From positions 3,782,001 to 3,846,000 of the forward strand of contig NZ_CP063458.1 in the NCBI RefSeq assembly GCF_015169395.1: DNA of 64,000 nucleotides, given 5' to 3'. Positions within the stretch are counted from its first letter, which is position 1. Each line of letters begins with the position of its first letter. The translations under genes and the position numbers were made by a program. Positions 8,262-16,635 of this stretch are shown here, piece after piece. The stretch comes from Humisphaera borealis. GTDB taxonomy: Bacteria > Planctomycetota > Phycisphaerae > Tepidisphaerales > Tepidisphaeraceae. The notes under the pieces are model-generated. The model worked only from the letters and a program-made list of their open reading frames with translations, made no database searches and was not told the DNA's origin.

Positions 8262-9200
8262 TTACAGCCCCAGTTTCCCCTTCTTCTCCTCCCACTCGGC
8301 CGTCTCGCGTTTATTGATCGTGTCCAGCGGCTTGCCGCTCTTGATCGCTTCGATCTCCAGTCGCGTCAGGTGCATCGCGCCGAAGTGGTAATCCAGGAAA
8401 GCCTCGGCGGCGACGGGGACGATCGGGCGAATGAGCGCGAACATCGCCATCGCGTAATCGCGAATCTCCTGCTGGGCATGCGCGTCCATCCGCAGCGACA
8501 AAAAGTGCAGCAGGTTGTGCAGGTCGATCTTCCAGTACCACTCGGTGTACACACTCACCGGCAGTGCGATGCGGGCCAGCTCGCGGCTGACGCCCTTGGC
8601 CATGAACTCCTCGTACTTCTGGTGCGACTTCTCGATCTCGTCGAGCCAGGTGAGGAACTCCTCGGCCGTGCCGCTGTCGATCGGCTCTTCGCCGCCCTGG
8701 CGGTTGGTCATGCTCTGCTTGCGGACATTGCCGACGTCCGGCCGGTAGTAGCGGTCCTGAACGATGCTGTACCGGGCCGAGTATTCGTTGACGTTCGCCG
8801 TGCGGTGCCGAATCCACTGCCTCGCGATGAAGATCGGCATGACCTGGTGGAACTTGAACTCGACCATTTCGAATGGCGTGGTGTGCCGGTGACGGGCGAG
8901 GTAGCGAATCAGCCCGCGGTCTTCGTTCACCTGCTTGGTCCCAGCGCCGTAGCTGACGCGCGCCGCCTGCACGATCGCAAAATCGGCCGTCTTGCCGACG
9001 GGGGCCAGGCGGGGCATGGTGTCGACCAGCGCAACCAGGCCGTGGTCGTGAACCTTCACCTCCCAGCGGGAAGCGCCGCCCATGACGTCGTAGGTGGGTT
9101 CCTCGAACGGCTTTTTCTCGATCGCGATCGAATCGAGGTGCTGGAGGGAAGGGATCGACTGGATGATCTGCGAAATCTTGTCGTCGGGGCGGTCGCTCAT
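8262..9200 (-). CDS. thyX: FAD-dependent thymidylate synthase ThyX
   Basis: ThyX makes dTMP from dUMP using FAD, NADPH and methylene-tetrahydrofolate, replacing ThyA. The ThyX signature is present as RQWIRHRTANVNEYSARY (RHRxxxxNExSxRY). Other family features are the HHTTPFEMVEFKFH-like segment (RHRHTTPFEMVEF), the QDRYYRPD stretch and the YWKIDLHNLLHFLSLRMDAHAQ helix with the catalytic Arg region. About 312 residues is slightly longer than the classical 220-250 residue enzymes, because of an N-terminal extension and an insertion before the catalytic helix. The start was set at MSDRPDDK; an upstream in-frame ATG ending at 9233 would add 11 residues. Confidence 0.95.
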   Translation of the reverse strand: MSDRPDDKISQIIQSIPSLQHLDSIAIEKKPFEEPTYDVMGGASRWEVKVHDHGLVALVDTMPRLAPVGKTADFAIVQAARVSYGAGTKQVNEDRGLIRYLARHRHTTPFEMVEFKFHQVMPIFIARQWIRHRTANVNEYSARYSIVQDRYYRPDVGNVRKQSMTNRQGGEEPIDSGTAEEFLTWLDEIEKSHQKYEEFMAKGVSRELARIALPVSVYTEWYWKIDLHNLLHFLSLRMDAHAQQEIRDYAMAMFALIRPIVPVAAEAFLDYHFGAMHLTRLEIEAIKSGKPLDTINKRETAEWEEKKGKLGL

Positions 9201-9251
9201 AGGTGCCGAGGATGATAGCGGCAGCGCGACCATCCGGCACGGACCGGGGCT

Positions 9252-9683
9252 TTAGAGAACAATGCTGCTCATGCCTCTCCACCGCATCGGGTAGTCGTTT
9301 TCGGCGTAAGAAGCCATTGTTGCAACGGACCTGATCGCGATCGCCAACAGAAACACATGCAGCAGGATGGGAAACCAGTACCACGCCCGCGGCTTGCGAC
9401 CTGCGAAAAGCCGCCCGCAGATGATCAGTGTCATCCCCGAACCGACACACAAAAGCTGCATCGCCGGAACCAGCGTCGAGACGACTGGCTTGTAGTTGCC
9501 GCAGTGATCGGGGTACTTCCAGACTGGCAGCATCAGTCCCGTCAGACACAATCCAATGAACGCGATCACCCCGCCGATGCGGATCATCGGCGGAAGTTTC
9601 TCCCGCGTCGCGGCATTGGCGTAGGTCAACGTCAGGGCCGGATTCGGTTCGGAGATGAGGATTGGGGAGGGTAGCGCGGTCAT
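9252..9683 (-). CDS. Small membrane protein, unknown function
   Basis: A 143-residue protein starting MTALPSPILISEPNP, with four hydrophobic segments (about 35-55, 68-86, 100-115 and a weaker C-terminal one). The reading frame remains open further upstream, but that extension runs through the palindrome at 9726-9794 and is unlikely to be coding. No family recognised. Neighbours are thyX (same strand) and the divergent ABC ATPase. Confidence 0.6.
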   Translation of the reverse strand: MTALPSPILISEPNPALTLTYANAATREKLPPMIRIGGVIAFIGLCLTGLMLPVWKYPDHCGNYKPVVSTLVPAMQLLCVGSGMTLIICGRLFAGRKPRAWYWFPILLHVFLLAIAIRSVATMASYAENDYPMRWRGMSSIVL

Positions 9684-9725
9684 ATCAGTTGTATCGGGTG
9701 AATTGGACCGTTGGTGAAACTGCCC

Positions 9726-9794
9726 GGGAACGCCGAGCGCCTGCTCGGCTCTTCGGACACACGAAAGCATGCCGAGGAGGCGCTCGGCGTTCCC
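9726..9794. repeat. GGGAACGCCGAGCGC-type inverted repeat
   Basis: Arms 9726-9749 and 9771-9794 match at 23 of 24 positions around a 21-nt spacer. The right arm contains the shorter stem GCCGAG/CTCGGC. The element sits in the divergent gap upstream of both the membrane protein and the ABC ATPase, so it could affect either promoter. Confidence 0.85.
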
Positions 9795-9893
9795 AGGAAT
9801 CGATCGGCGCGCCACACTCTTCTCGAACACGATTACCGGACCGCTTGAACTCCCAGACTCCCGCGGCGATTCTGTGCTTCTGCAACGCCACCC

Positions 9894-10940
9894 ATGACCT
9901 CCACCCCCCGCGTGCAAATCCTCAATGTCCGCAAGCAGTTCGCAGCTACCGCGGGGCGGACGAGTTCCGAGCGGGACAACGTCGCCGTCAATGACGTCTC
10001 GCTAGACATTGCCGCCGGCGAGTTCTTCTCGCTGCTGGGTCCCAGCGGGTGCGGGAAGACGACGTTGCTGCGTATCCTGGCCGGGTTTGAGACGCCGGAC
10101 GCGGGCAAGATCATGATCGATGGCGTCGACATGACCAATGTCCCGCCGAACCGGCGGCCGACGAACCTGGTCTTCCAGCACTATGCCTTGTTCCCCCACC
10201 TGAGCGTTGAGAAGAACGTGGCGTTCGGGCTGGGCTACCAGAAGATCCGCGGCGATGAAGCCCGGCAGCGCGTGGCCGCCGCACTCGAACAGGTACAACT
10301 CATCGGCTTCGAGAACCGCAAGCCTCACCAGCTTTCCGGCGGGCAGAAGCAGCGGGTGGCGCTGGCGCGGGCGCTGGTGTTGCGGCCGAAGGTGCTGCTG
10401 CTGGATGAGCCGCTATCGGCGCTCGACCAGAAGCTGCGGCGGGAGATGCAGGTGGAACTTAAGCACCTGCAGCGGAGCCTGGGCATCACGTTTGTCTTCG
10501 TGACGCACGACCAGGAGGAGGCGCTGGTGATGAGCGACCGAATCGCCGTCATGAACGCCGGGCGGCTGGAACAGGTCGGCCCGTCGGCCGAGGTGTTCGA
10601 GCGGCCGCGAACGGAGTTCGTGGCGCGGTTCATGGGCGCGGCGAACTTCTTCAACGGTGGCGCCCGGCGGTTCATTGTTCGGCCGGAGAAGCTTTCGCTC
10701 CGTCCGGCGGATGCTTCAGTGAACGGCCAACTCGTCAGCCGGCCGGTGACCGTCGTCGAACGGCTCTACCAGGGCTTGAGCACGACATGGACAGTTCGAG
10801 AGGCGGGCGGGGGCGTGCTCAGCGTTTACGAGCAGAACTCGGCCGCGACGCAGCAAGGCTCACTCGTCAGCGAAGGGCAGCCCGCGCTGCTGTGCTGGGA
10901 TCGGTGTCATGAAGTTGAGATGGAAGCGAAAGGCGAATAG
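9894..10940 (+). CDS. PotA-like ABC transporter ATPase
   Basis: A 348-residue ATPase of the spermidine/putrescine, iron or sugar importer class. Walker A is GPSGCGKTT, the Q-loop is VFQHYALFP, the signature is [15 protein letters not shown], Walker B is [11 protein letters not shown], and the switch His is in [10 protein letters not shown]. The C-terminal 90 residues form a TOBE-like domain (IVRPEKLSL). The periplasmic binding protein and permeases normally encoded beside such an ATPase are absent on both sides, so its substrate cannot be inferred. It is transcribed alone between two repeat palindromes. Confidence 0.9.
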   Translation: MTSTPRVQILNVRKQFAATAGRTSSERDNVAVNDVSLDIAAGEFFSLLGPSGCGKTTLLRILAGFETPDAGKIMIDGVDMTNVPPNRRPTNLVFQHYALFPHLSVEKNVAFGLGYQKIRGDEARQRVAAALEQVQLIGFENRKPHQLSGGQKQRVALARALVLRPKVLLLDEPLSALDQKLRREMQVELKHLQRSLGITFVFVTHDQEEALVMSDRIAVMNAGRLEQVGPSAEVFERPRTEFVARFMGAANFFNGGARRFIVRPEKLSLRPADASVNGQLVSRPVTVVERLYQGLSTTWTVREAGGGVLSVYEQNSAATQQGSLVSEGQPALLCWDRCHEVEMEAKGE

Positions 10941-10990
10941 GGATTCTTGCCTGTCACTCGGGACCGAGTTGGCGTTCGAATACAGTTTTC

Positions 10991-11080
10991 GGGTGGCATG
11001 GGCAAGCGTACTCGCTTGCCCGTGAGGGACGCCAACCGACGTTCGACACGGGCAAGCGAGTACGCTTGCCCATGCCACCC
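10991..11080. repeat. GGCAAGCG-type nested inverted repeat
   Basis: Perfect 34-bp arms at 10991-11024 and 11047-11080 flank a 22-nt spacer. Each arm contains its own hairpin, GGGCAAGCG-TACT-CGCTTGCCC, so the element can fold as one long stem or as two hairpins. It lies between convergent genes and may end both transcripts. The outer GGTGGCATGGGC matches the families at 448 and 40774. Confidence 0.92.
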
Positions 11081-11098
11081 AACTCTGCCGCAGCGAAC

Positions 11099-12580
11099 TC
11101 AATCCTTCTCTCCCCATACCTTGGGCGTCTTGAAGCCAGCGGCTTTGGGCGCGCTCTTGGGCGCGACGGCCTGGGCGGCGAGTACGTCGTACCGTGCTCG
11201 CAGTTCCTTCACCTTGTCGGGGTTGGCCTCGGCGACGTTGGTCTTCTCGGACGGGTCTTTCGCGACGTTGAACAGCTCGATCTGCGGACCGCCGTCGGCT
11301 CGCCTGGCCTGGCGCTTCTGGCGCGGTCCGCCTGCGGCAGGGGCATCGGCGGCGGGCTTTGCGGCCGCCGCGGGGTTGGCGTCGGCAGCGGTGGGTTCGG
11401 GCCCCTCGGTTTCGCTGATGTTCCCGCCGATGACCAGCTTCCAATCCCCCATCCGAATCGCGCCGCGGCCGGGGGCGGTGTTGTGCAGGATTTCCTTCCG
11501 CGGCGAGGTCTGACCGCTCGCGATCGTCGCCCAGACGTCCATCCCATCCAGTGGCAGCTTCTGCTCCACCTTCGCCCCGGCTAGTTTCAGCAGCGTGGGG
11601 TACATATCGACGACGTGCATCGGTTGATCGACGACACTACCCGGTTTGATGTGCCCTTCCCACGCGGCCACCGCACACACGCGAACGCCGCCTTCGTAGA
11701 CGGTTCCCTTGCCGGCGCGGAGCGAGCCGTTGTCGGTGACCTTGCCCGGGCTCGGGCCGCCGTTGTCGCTGTGGAAGACGATCAGCGTGTTCTTCCGCAG
11801 GCCATTGTCGTCGATCGCCTTGAGGATCTTGCCGATCGCCTCGTCCATCGCGGCGAGCATACCGGCGTAGGTTTTTCGCGTGCCCTTCAGGTTGTCGTAG
11901 GGCTTGGTGTATTCGTCGGGAACCTGGTGCGGGGCGTGGACCGCATTGAACGGCACATACAGGAACAGCGGCTTGTTCTTGTCGCGCTCGTTGATCAGGC
12001 GGACGGCTTCCCTGCCGATCAGGTGGGTGCTGTAGCCTTCGTCGCGGTTGACCTTGTCGTTCTTGTGCCAGTCAAAGCCGCCGTCGCGGATGTGGGTGTT
12101 GTAGTCGATCGCGCCGTTGTAGTGGCCGTACTGGTGGTCAAAGCCGCGGGCTGTCGGGAGGTACGCCGGCGTCACGGTTCCCAGATGCCACTTGCCGACG
12201 ATCGCCGTCTCGTAGCCGGCGGATTTCAAGCCCTGCGGCAGGGTCTGCTCTTCCAGCGGCATGCCGTACTCGGCCCACGGCCGGACCACGCCGACCTGCA
12301 GGCCCATTCGCATCGGGTAACGGCCGGTCATGAACGACGCCCGCGTCGGCGAGCAGACGGGTTGGACGTAGAACTGTTTCAGGATCGCGCCAGCCGCGGC
12401 GATGCTGTCGATCGCGGGGGTCTTGATCTCCTTGCCGCCGTTGAACCCGGCATCGGCGTAGCCCATGTCATCGGCGATGATATAAACAATGTTCGGCCGG
12501 GCGCCCGCATCATCAGCGAGCATCGGCCTGGCCAGGAGTGCAATCGCCAGCAGACATAAGACCGTCGTCACTCGTTTCAT
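11099..12580 (-). CDS. Secreted sulfatase (arylsulfatase type)
   Basis: A 493-residue exported sulfatase. A signal peptide (MKRVTTVLCLLAIALLARP, cleavage near LADD) is followed by the metal-binding RPNIVYIIADDMGYAD. The formylglycine motif is CSPTRAS with the Cys at 76 for conversion by the maturase. GKWHLG and FHSDNGGP are further active-site segments. A Pro/Ala-rich insert (about 400-440) interrupts the C-terminal domain. Planctomycetes carry many such enzymes for removing sulfate from algal polysaccharides; the actual substrate is unknown. AGGAGCG 7 bp upstream supports the start at 12580. The phosphoesterase gene lies just upstream on the same strand. Confidence 0.93.
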   Translation of the reverse strand: MKRVTTVLCLLAIALLARPMLADDAGARPNIVYIIADDMGYADAGFNGGKEIKTPAIDSIAAAGAILKQFYVQPVCSPTRASFMTGRYPMRMGLQVGVVRPWAEYGMPLEEQTLPQGLKSAGYETAIVGKWHLGTVTPAYLPTARGFDHQYGHYNGAIDYNTHIRDGGFDWHKNDKVNRDEGYSTHLIGREAVRLINERDKNKPLFLYVPFNAVHAPHQVPDEYTKPYDNLKGTRKTYAGMLAAMDEAIGKILKAIDDNGLRKNTLIVFHSDNGGPSPGKVTDNGSLRAGKGTVYEGGVRVCAVAAWEGHIKPGSVVDQPMHVVDMYPTLLKLAGAKVEQKLPLDGMDVWATIASGQTSPRKEILHNTAPGRGAIRMGDWKLVIGGNISETEGPEPTAADANPAAAAKPAADAPAAGGPRQKRQARRADGGPQIELFNVAKDPSEKTNVAEANPDKVKELRARYDVLAAQAVAPKSAPKAAGFKTPKVWGEKD

Positions 12581-12633
12581 TGCTCGCTCCTGTTGATCGC
12601 AACACACCATCGCCTGGCGGAAGAGACGCTACG

Positions 12634-13770
12634 TCACCCGCGTTTGATCGCGAACTTCCACGCCTGTGGCGTCCACGCGCCGGTTTCCCAGGAATCCTTG
12701 GTGGCAAACTCCCGGACGACCATCTCTTTCGCGCCGATCTCGAAGTGCAGGATCGCCTGCGTGGCGCTGTGATAATGGCCGGCGTTATCCGTGTTGAAGT
12801 AGTTAACGCCGCCGACGGCCGGTTCTTTTGGTGTTCCGTCCCAACGGGCAATTTTTCTGACGTGGGTATGGCCGAAAAGGGCGCCGATCACGTTGTACTT
12901 CGCCAGTGCCTGGTGATAGCCCTTCACATCGCACGGGTCCCACTCCGGGTTGCCCTTGGGCAGTTCCTGGCCGCAAGGCTGGCTGTAGCGGGCCATGTCA
13001 ACGTGGTGGGTGACGACGACCGGCGCGCCGCTCTCGCCGACGTTTTTTGCCAGGTAGTCTTCCAGGAAGCCCAGGCTCCCCTTGGGGTCGTAGCGTCGGG
13101 CGCGGCTGACTTCCTTGGATCCGCCGACGACGATTCCGAGGTTCAAAAAGTGCACGCCGCCCCAGTTCCAGGCGTAGTGCAGGCCGTTGTCGGAGGCGGT
13201 CTTGATCGCCTTTCGCTTCTTGTTGCGGTTGATGATGTCGGCGACGACCGGCCCGTCGCCGCGCGGGCCGTCATGGTTGCCGTGAATCTCGAACACCGGC
13301 CATTTCAGTTTGGCGTCGCCGCCGTTGAGGCCCCAATCAGCCAGGAACGCGGCCCACTCCGTGTCCTGCATCTTGCGGGCGGTGGCCGCGGCGCCTTTGT
13401 CGCCGGAGTCGATCAGGTCGCCGGCGTGGATGACGCCCATCGGCGTCGGCACGGTCGCTCCCGGTCCGCCGGCGGCGTCGGCCGAGATCGCCGTCCCGGG
13501 GAGCTTGTTGAGCCAGTCGATCAACCGGCTGTTGGTCTGCTGCGACGCTTCGTCGAGCTTGTCCGGAGCTTCCTTCGGTGCGTAGTAGTGCGTGTCGCCG
13601 ACGAGAAAAAAGGACACGGTCGTCGGCGACGCCGGGGCGTCGCCCCGCGTCAGCCCTGGCAGCGCGAGCGTACCAGCCCCGGCGACGGCAGCCTTGAGCA
13701 GGCCACGGCGGGACCAATGGCTTGGGACCACGGCAGGATTCGACGACGGTTCCTCGATGCGGTTTTGCAT
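12634..13770 (-). CDS. Tat-exported metallophosphoesterase
   Basis: A 378-residue calcineurin-like phosphoesterase. The N-terminus is a twin-arginine signal (SRRGLLKAAVAGAGTLALPG, Arg 21-22). Metal-binding motifs are visible in order: GDTH, GD in HAGDLIDSGD, GNHDG, VVTHH and GHTHVR. The two-metal active site therefore looks complete. It lies 53 bp upstream of the sulfatase on the same strand, suggesting joint expression and a role in extracytoplasmic phosphate-ester or sulfate-ester breakdown. It is divergent from the TPR-redoxin gene. Confidence 0.9.
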   Translation of the reverse strand: MQNRIEEPSSNPAVVPSHWSRRGLLKAAVAGAGTLALPGLTRGDAPASPTTVSFFLVGDTHYYAPKEAPDKLDEASQQTNSRLIDWLNKLPGTAISADAAGGPGATVPTPMGVIHAGDLIDSGDKGAAATARKMQDTEWAAFLADWGLNGGDAKLKWPVFEIHGNHDGPRGDGPVVADIINRNKKRKAIKTASDNGLHYAWNWGGVHFLNLGIVVGGSKEVSRARRYDPKGSLGFLEDYLAKNVGESGAPVVVTHHVDMARYSQPCGQELPKGNPEWDPCDVKGYHQALAKYNVIGALFGHTHVRKIARWDGTPKEPAVGGVNYFNTDNAGHYHSATQAILHFEIGAKEMVVREFATKDSWETGAWTPQAWKFAIKRG

Positions 13771-14049
13771 AAGAGCGGTCTTTCGTCATGGCGGGTGGTG
13801 CCCGCGGCTACGGGGCCAGTGTGACGCGTTGCTGCAATGGACTTACAGCGATCGTCGGTCGGCGTCGCTGTGTCATGTGGTTTTTGGTCATTCCGCCAGG
13901 CCGCGGAAGCCCCGACCAGCGAGGAACAACCATTTCGCTGGCATCACGGAATGGTTTCGGCGAAACTTTTAACAGGCGGGTGCCGACCAACGCCGTGCCC
14001 TTCCCCCTGTATTGCCCTGAGGATGATGTCATCGGCTTGGAGACCCGGG

Positions 14050-16518
14050 ATGAAATTACTACGTTACAATAAGCACCGCGTCGCCTGCCTGGCCCTTGCC
14101 GCGGCCGCCGGTCTGGCAGTTTTCACCGCCAGCGGACGCGCCCAGCAGCAGCCAGCCGACCCGACAACCGAAGTTCGTCCCGGGCATTCGGTTCACGGCG
14201 ACACATTCGACGAAGGCCCCCGCCGCGCCGCGCCACTGATGGTCGGCACGGGTGATGTGCACTTCCCGGTCACCACGCGAAGTGAAGAAGCGCAGAAGTT
14301 CTTCGACCAAGGGGTCGGCCAGTTACACGGGTTCTGGTATCTCGAAGCCGAGCGATCCTTCCGCCATGCCGCATCGATCGATCCCACCAGCCCGATGACG
14401 TACTGGGGCATGGCGATGGCGAACTACAAGAATCCCAAGCGGGCGAAGGTCTTCATTGACGAAGCCTCGCATCGCATGACGCAGGTGAAGGTCCAGCCGA
14501 TTGAAGAAGCGTGGATCAAAGCCGTCGCTTCGATGTACGTGCCCGACATCAAGCCGGACCAGAACCGCAAGAAGAAGTTCGTCGAAACGCTCGGCAAGAT
14601 GCGCGAGTCGTTCAAGGACGATATCGAGCTCAAGGCGTTCTCGGTCTTTTTCATCTGGGAGTACAAGACCGGCGACAAGAACACCGCCCAGTTGCTGGAC
14701 GAGGTCTTTGCGGTCAACCCCCGACATCCCGCGCATCATTATCGCATTCATCTGCTGGACGGCGGTAAGGCGAAAGACGCGCTGGCCTCGGCGGCGATCA
14801 ACGGCCCCGCGGCCGCGGGCATTGCCCACATGTGGCACATGCCGGGGCACATCTATTCGTCGCTCCAGCGCTACGGCGATGCTGCCTGGCAGCAGGAAGC
14901 GTCGGCCCGGGTCGACCACGCGTACATGATCCGCGACCGGGTCATGCCCTACGAGATCCACAACTACGCGCACAACAATGAATGGCTCATTCGCGACCTG
15001 ATGTTCGTCGGGCGTGTGTCCGATGGCATCGACCTGGCGAAAAACATGGTCGAGCTGCCGCGGCATCCGAAGTACGGCGCCAGCAGTAACCGAGGGACCG
15101 GTGCCGAGTACGGATACCAGCGGCTGATCGACGCCCTCTCGCTTCACCAGATGTGGGACGATTACCTCGACGCCTGCGGCTCCGGATATCTGCCCGCCAA
15201 CGAAGGCGACAATGACCATCAGATCCGGCGGCTGCGGTTCAAAGGCGTTGCCCACGCCGCGCTCGGCCAGGTCAAAGAGGCGCAAAGCGTCATCGCCGAG
15301 CTGAAACAGATGAAGGCCAAGGCGGCACCGGCACCGGCGGCCGCGCCAGCGACGCGCCCTGCGGCGGTCGTGTCGTCGACTCCGGCGACACCGCCGGCAT
15401 CGCCGAAACCCGCGACCAAGCCCGCAGGCGCGACGCCTGCCCCTCAACAAGCAGTTGCCAATTCGGGTGACCAGCGCCCGCCGGCGATGATCAAGGCCCT
15501 GGCGGCCGCCAAGGCAGCGACCCAGCCCGCGGTCGCGTCGGCGACAAAGCCCGCGACCGCACCCGCCGTCGCCGGTCGCCCGGGCCGCGGAGCGCCGGCT
15601 TCGGGTCCCGGTGCCAGCTTCGACCGCGCCATCGAACACATCGAAGGCCAGCTCGCCCTGACCGCCAAGGACTACCCCAAGGCGATCAAGCTGCTGACAT
15701 CGGCGAACATCCGCCAGGAACACCTGAGCCTGGTCCACCTCGCCGCCGGCGACAACGCCAAGGCGATCGACCTGGCAAAAAAGGCCGCCGACAGCGCTAA
15801 GGGGCAGACCTATCCGCTGGCCAACTACGTAAAGGTCCTCTTCAACACCGGCAAAAAGGACGAAGCCAAGGCACAGCTCGAAAAGCTCAACGAACTGGCG
15901 TTTTTCGTGGATCTGAAAGTCGAGCCTTACAAGTCGATCGGCCCGATCGCCAAGGCGTTCGGTGTGACGAAGGACGACTGGCGTCCGGAATACAAGCCGG
16001 CGAAAGACCTCGGCGAGCGCCCGCCGCTCGACCAGCTCGGGCCGTTCCGCTGGCACCCTTCGCCCGCGCCGGCGTTCAGCGCCCCTGCCGCCGACGGGGC
16101 GGCAATCAACCTCGAATCCTACAAGGGCAAGCCGGTGGTAGTGATCTTCTACCTCGGCTACGGCTGCCTGCACTGCACGCAGCAGCTCGCGGCGTTCGCC
16201 CCGCTCGCCAAGCAGTACGCCGAGGCTGGCATCTCGCTGGTCGCGATCAGCACCGACGACCGTGAATCGCTGCACAAGGCATGGGAAGGTGCCAAGCTCC
16301 AGGACGCCGGCCAGTTCCCGTTCCCGCTCGCGGCCGATCCGAAGATGGACATCTTCAAGCGGTACAACTGCTATGACGATTTCGAGAAGTCGCCGATCCA
16401 CGGCACGTTCCTGATCGACGGCAAGGGGCTCATCCGCTGGCAGGACATCAGCGCCGAGCCGTTCATGGATGGCGCATTCCTGTTAAAGGAAGCGAGGCGG
16501 CTGCTGGCGGCGGGGTGA
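14050..16518 (+). CDS. Exported TPR protein with C-terminal redoxin domain
   Basis: An 822-residue exported protein. A signal peptide (about 1-34, ending near GRAQQ) leads into a TPR-like helical region (about 60-430: FDQGVGQLHGFWYLEAERSF and later helical pairs). An Ala/Pro/Thr-rich linker follows (about 430-520), then more helical repeats. The C-terminal AhpC/TSA-type thioredoxin fold has VVIFYLGYGCLHCTQQLAAF with C706 and C709, then LVAISTDD and GTFLIDGKGLIRW. The CxxC suggests a disulfide reductase or oxidoreductase outside the cytoplasm rather than a classical peroxidase. The chosen start has GGAG at 14039-14042; the open frame further upstream has no RBS or signal peptide. It is followed by the cytochrome and DUF1552 genes. 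Confidence 0.88.
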   Translation: MKLLRYNKHRVACLALAAAAGLAVFTASGRAQQQPADPTTEVRPGHSVHGDTFDEGPRRAAPLMVGTGDVHFPVTTRSEEAQKFFDQGVGQLHGFWYLEAERSFRHAASIDPTSPMTYWGMAMANYKNPKRAKVFIDEASHRMTQVKVQPIEEAWIKAVASMYVPDIKPDQNRKKKFVETLGKMRESFKDDIELKAFSVFFIWEYKTGDKNTAQLLDEVFAVNPRHPAHHYRIHLLDGGKAKDALASAAINGPAAAGIAHMWHMPGHIYSSLQRYGDAAWQQEASARVDHAYMIRDRVMPYEIHNYAHNNEWLIRDLMFVGRVSDGIDLAKNMVELPRHPKYGASSNRGTGAEYGYQRLIDALSLHQMWDDYLDACGSGYLPANEGDNDHQIRRLRFKGVAHAALGQVKEAQSVIAELKQMKAKAAPAPAAAPATRPAAVVSSTPATPPASPKPATKPAGATPAPQQAVANSGDQRPPAMIKALAAAKAATQPAVASATKPATAPAVAGRPGRGAPASGPGASFDRAIEHIEGQLALTAKDYPKAIKLLTSANIRQEHLSLVHLAAGDNAKAIDLAKKAADSAKGQTYPLANYVKVLFNTGKKDEAKAQLEKLNELAFFVDLKVEPYKSIGPIAKAFGVTKDDWRPEYKPAKDLGERPPLDQLGPFRWHPSPAPAFSAPAADGAAINLESYKGKPVVVIFYLGYGCLHCTQQLAAFAPLAKQYAEAGISLVAISTDDRESLHKAWEGAKLQDAGQFPFPLAADPKMDIFKRYNCYDDFEKSPIHGTFLIDGKGLIRWQDISAEPFMDGAFLLKEARRLLAAG

Positions 16519-16635
16519 ATGACGCCGGCCGATGTGGCCCTCTGACGCACCGGCCGGGCGAGATCAGAGAGAAGGCTTGAAATCCCGGCGAAAGTTCTCT
16601 GAACAAACCCGGGCTCCGATTGGTACATCGGATTG

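Noticed and set aside
8160-9215. Long plus-strand open frame opposite thyX
   Set aside because: It is the antisense shadow of a high-GC gene; the minus-strand frame carries the complete ThyX signature.
9684-9917. N-terminal extension of the small membrane protein
   Set aside because: The extension would translate through the inverted repeat at 9726-9794 and adds no family-like sequence.
14323-16401. Very long minus-strand open frame opposite the TPR-redoxin gene
   Set aside because: Its sequence is Arg/Gly/Val-rich without motifs, and the plus-strand frame has a signal peptide and a redoxin domain.
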